Part shown: positions 60,160 through 64,000 of the stretch, piece after piece | How positions within the stretch are numbered: the stretch's first letter is position 1 | Layout: every line of letters starts with the position of its first letter | Assembly (NCBI GenBank): GCA_951394405.1 | Contig: OX596334.1 | Coordinates: forward strand, 4,278,001 to 4,342,000 | Source: Coprinellus micaceus | Lineage: Eukaryota > Basidiomycota > Agaricomycetes > Agaricales > Psathyrellaceae | Direction: 5' to 3' | DNA length: 64,000 nucleotides | Program-made: the position numbers and the translations under genes | Notes under the pieces: model-generated | Database searches by the model: none | The model's input: the letters and a program-made list of their open reading frames with translations, nothing else | What the model was told of the DNA's origin: nothing

Positions 60160-63100
60160 TTACGAGTCATACATCTCGAGGTAGAAGCCCATTTCGCGAT
60201 CATCCATTTCGCGAGCAGGGTTGTAATCCAATGCTGAGCGACCCGTCAGTTCACCCTCAGCGTCCCCCTCCCCCTCCCCCTCCCCGTCCTGGTCATCGTC
60301 CTCGTCCTCGTCCTCGTCTTCCCCCTCTGCTTCCCCATCCCAGTACCTGAAGTTTTCCGGTATCTTGGGGATCTTTGGGGGGGGGAAATTTCCGTGGTGC
60401 ATGTAGGTGTGTCCAACCGACATGCCGGGTTGGTATCGCATAAAAAGGTCACGATCTGCGAACCTGGTTTGGCGCGAGGAAGAGTAATACGTCAGTCATA
60501 GTTTTTGGGCATGCAAAATTCAGTGGATCGAGTGGAATTTGACTCACTTATTAATGTAATACATTTTGTATTGCTTTTCCACACACGATACCCACTTGGA
60601 CTGTATCTGCTTTTCTGCTTCGCCGGAAGCAAACCGCGGGATGATATGAACACCCCGTAGGACGTCTGCAGGGTTTATGAAGCCCACTGAGCTCGGGACA
60701 TCCAATGGGGCCATGGACAGGGTGTCGAGCGCCAGCGGTTTGCGTTCTGCGATGTGGTCATACCAATGGACCCAGACAAAGTCGACACGGTGCTCCGTGT
60801 AACGGTAGGTACCATCTGGAAGCCGGCCGACGAAGGAGACGTTGGCGTGGAATACCCCAAGGCATTTTCCATAAACATATGGATGTTCCGATTGCCACGT
60901 CGCTTCTTTGTATTCGCTATTCAGCATCATAACATTGGATTGGGGGGTGTCGATGTGAATCACGTCTTCGTTCCTCCGGACGTCGTATGCGGTGTAGTTG
61001 ACTCGTAGGAGTCGATGCTGGTAGATACGATCGCCGCTGAGAACAATGTTGCAGTATTCAGATTGCGGGAGCGAGTCTGCCTTATACCCGAGTTTCTCCA
61101 ATACGCGGGGGAGGAGATGCAGCTTCAACTTGGGAAGGAAGTTCTACACGGAAACAGGTTAACATCCTCACAATGGCTGATGAATATCATGCGCAACACA
61201 GCCATGGGTCACCTTTGTGTACGGGTCCTCGTCGTAATCCCATCCCGGGGTGCTACCGAACGCTGAAACGTCGATAGGACTGTCTTGGTTGCGTGCCATG
61301 ACGTACCGTTTATCTGGCGAGGGTTCTAGAAGTGCTTCCCTACTAACTGGAGGGTTTGGCAAGTGTTTTGCATTGTCGGAGCGTATCTTGCCGAGGCGGG
61401 CCTGACGTCGCTCAATTTGGGACATTTGCTCTTCATAGTCTCGCTTGTCCGTTCTCGGGTACCAAGACTTCGGGAGTCGATGCGCAAGTTCCCCCTGCGA
61501 CGAAGGATGAGCGAGAACGGCAGAGCTGAGAAGATGAAGCGTACAGTCTCGGTGGAGTACGAATCCGCGGTACCAAACCAGCGAATGGTTGAGACATAGT
61601 CACCTAGAAAGTGGAATTTAATCGTAAAAATGGCCAGTTTCGCCGCCTTTCTGGTGGTTTTGCCTTTGCCGGGTGCCTTTCCCTCCTTCCGCACTCTAGC
61701 TTCTGCTTCTTTTGACAGTTCCTTGGTCGGAATCTTTGAGCAGACGTCTTGAGCAAAGTATCGCATATGTGATCCCAGAACCTTCGTGGCGTAGTCCAGG
61801 AAGTCGACTGTAAAGTCACTGTGAAGCCGCAGCTTCGCAAGCGCGTGCCACTGAGCACAGATATATAGAAGTTCCATAAATGTGGTATTGTGGGGCTCGG
61901 GTAGCAAAGACTCGAAGGCTGGGATGGCGCACTGACATATGGGTCATAGGTTAGACTCGACGGAGAGCGAGAAGAAAAGGGTTACCTGAAGCAAATCTGC
62001 AAAGTCACGGGCGGCCTTCCTCTTCATATCGGAAACGTTGAGGCCGAACTTGCGGATACCGTCTCTTCCAAACGCTGGCGTTGCCCTATACCTGAAGAAG
62101 GCAGACCCATCGCTTCGTGAGACCTCGGACCAGACTCATAATTTGGGCCTCACCTTTCATCTAGTGCTGCGGTAAGTGTCACAGTTGGGGTCGTATAGTA
62201 CTCCAACAGCCGTATCCCGTGAATAAACAGCCTTTTCCAGACACCGATTTCGAATTCATGCATCAGGTCGACAACTAGAGCTTGACGGATGTCGAATGAG
62301 TGGCCAGAGAAGTTCGAGAACGCGTTCTGAGGTGATGCATCGTCAACTCAATCTCAATAAGGACTCCCAGGGAAAGAAGACATACCTTTGATGGAACAAG
62401 TGACTGGGGCTTCAGCAAAACTTCAACCTTTGTTGTGGAGTCGACGGCATACCCCCCATCCAGGATCTCCAGTCGCGCCTCATCCACGAGGAGGACTATC
62501 TCAGACTCTTGGCGAGGAACAGCACGCTCAACGTCCCTTGGCGCTCCCAGCCCAGAGAGGTCACTTTTTGGTACGAGGCATCGGTGGCACGGACAGAGAC
62601 CGTTGTTTCGGATGCCTGCCAGTAGGACTCTAAACAATCAAAAAAGCGGTTATTAGATGGGAAAAGAGAAGCGTGGGGGTGACTCGCTTCTCCGGATAAT
62701 CCGCAGAATATGTAAATATTCTGGGATAGAAGCATCGTTGCTTTCCGTCAGGGCAAAGGAGACAGATGCCATGTCTCATCGCGTCGCGTAGCTCGTCGTC
62801 GAGGAGGGCGCTCCACTGCTGGTGGTATACCTCACGAGCGCAGTAAGCAAGGAGTCCGTCGTATGGTATTTTGCCGCCATTTCGATTTTTGAGGTAGTCG
62901 TAGAACGTATCGGGAAGCTTTAATCACCATCAGTGGAGGCAGGAGTCGCGGCAGATGAATCCGTATGCGTACCTTTCGGAAGTATGCTATCTGGTTTGCC
63001 AGTCGCTCAGATGGCTGACAACGTCGGTGTTTGGACTCGTTGCCGAAGAAGAGATAACACGGCCACAGAGACGCATTCCCGAATGTCGTTAGATGAGTCC

Positions 63101-64000
63101 CATCAGACCAAAACATCAAAGCGACCACCACACGCTCCATCCCTCGATTCGCTCCTGTGAACGGCAGCCTCTGAACCTCATCATGAGCACTCCGGAATGC
63201 CCGCGAGGAGTACATCTCCCCATACATTTCGACCTCAGGGGACTCTTTCGTAGGCTTCCACGTAGCACGATACGGAACGTAATGGAAGCCGCGGCTGTCC
63301 TCGCGATTTGAGATTTTCTCCTTGATCACGGACACGATCCGGCGATGTCGAAGCTCCCCAACACAGAAGCTATCAACCGTGTTCTTGTTGCCTTTCATTT
63401 GCTTGTGGAAGGGTATATCGATGTTTATTCGCGTCGTCGTCCACCCGTCGTCGGAAATCCAGCTAGCGCCCTCCGGCAAGTCGTTCAGATCATCAGGATT
63501 GGCACCCAGGGCTTTGAAGGCTGTCCTCCAATTGACATTGATGGTGTCGTCCAGGGAGAAGTCAGGTTGTTTGAATATTGCGACCAGCTTCTGGAAGTCC
63601 TGGAAGGACTTGTTAGTTGAACTCCAATACCAGTCAGCGAGAGTAAAGGCGGATTTGGTCTTGAATGGCCCTAGGTCGCCTCCCAGTGCACGGTCTTTCG
63701 AGGGATGTCGCTCAAGTCTTGGAGTGTCATAACTCGGTCGGGATCGTGCGTCAGGAGGGCCCCAGAAGGCAAGCTGTAGGTCCTCACCACCCCAAAGACA
63801 TCCCGGTCGGATGCTTGGAGAACGAGGGGCTGAGTGGGCGGCTGGGCGGCTGACGTCTGGGAAGGGCTGACCGCCGACGACTCGGACGGGCCTTGCACAA
63901 CAGCTTGCGGCACTGAAAAACAGTTCTCGGATTAGAGAGTGCTCGAGTCAACAGAACCGAACCGTGCTGGCATACCATCCTCAGGTTGCGCCAGACGCCG
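60160..64000 (-). CDS. Plavaka-type (CACTA-like) transposase, 5' end outside window
   Basis: About ten exons on the minus strand give a continuous match to basidiomycete Plavaka transposases, a cut-and-paste family. Recognised in order: DVFGVVRTYS; GPFKTKSAFTLADWYW; GELRHRRIV; ERVVVALMFWSDGTHL; LWPCYLFFGNESKHRR; FTYSADYPEK; IRNNGLCPCHRCLVPK; VVDLMHEFEIGVWKRLF; FTIKFHFLGDYVSTIRWFG; TADSYSTETGEL; IERRQARLGKIR; FADRDLFMRYQPGMSVGHTY, with an acidic tail. The last stop is at 60,160. One intron (62,630-62,687) appears to use a GC donor (GAGAA|GCGAGT). Near 63,670-63,740 the frame carrying DVFGVVRTYS does not connect to the frame carrying GPFKTK without a net shift, and no intron solves it. So this copy may be frameshifted, although the rest is open. 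A partial exon runs off the window at 63,976-64,000. Confidence 0.85.

Overview
The window looks like accessory DNA from a filamentous basidiomycete, probably an Agaricomycete. Genes have many short introns (about 45-80 bp, GT-AG). The transposase near the right edge belongs to the Plavaka family of basidiomycetes. Two genes encode NACHT-TPR proteins of the type common in mushroom-forming fungi. The only housekeeping gene I recognise is an eL37 ribosomal protein gene at about 28.85-29.65 kb, and it has several irregular features.

From the left edge to about 56.7 kb the DNA is a threefold, partly decayed direct duplication. Each unit consists of four largely non-coding blocks, called A, B, C and D here, and units 1 and 2 end in a NACHT-TPR gene. 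Unit 1 is 1-28.0 kb (NLR at 24,339-28,013). Unit 2 is 29.8-43.5 kb (NLR at 39,333-43,525). Unit 3 is 45.4-56.7 kb; it keeps only a 3' scrap of an NLR at about 50.65-51.26 kb, and its expected NLR is missing at a breakpoint near 56,726.

Two mobile elements interrupt unit 1, and the other units show the uninterrupted sites. The first is a 10,671-bp DNA transposon (4,152-14,822). It has 26-bp terminal inverted repeats, a perfect 8-bp target duplication (ACTGGAAT) and oppositely oriented CATGTT/AACATG arrays near its ends. It carries three complete spliced genes: a 988-residue protein of unknown function with a C-terminal HPD motif, an IS3/retroviral-integrase-like D,D(34)E transposase of 536 residues, and a convergent 659-residue protein of unknown function. 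I reconstructed every exon, and each coding sequence closes in frame without an internal stop. This element is the best candidate in the window for a poorly described system. The second is a 5'-truncated non-LTR retrotransposon (about 17,985-20,577) inserted at an ACC microsatellite.

To the right of the 56,726 breakpoint the DNA no longer matches the repeat. It starts with a small palindromic, MITE-like sequence, then a gene for a 424-residue protein with a hydrophobic C-terminus (57,730-59,228, minus strand), then a Plavaka transposase gene (60,160 to beyond the window end, minus strand).

I saw no tRNA, rRNA or CRISPR array. Repeat relationships were judged by eye, without alignment software, so percentages are avoided and block edges are approximate unless a junction is stated.
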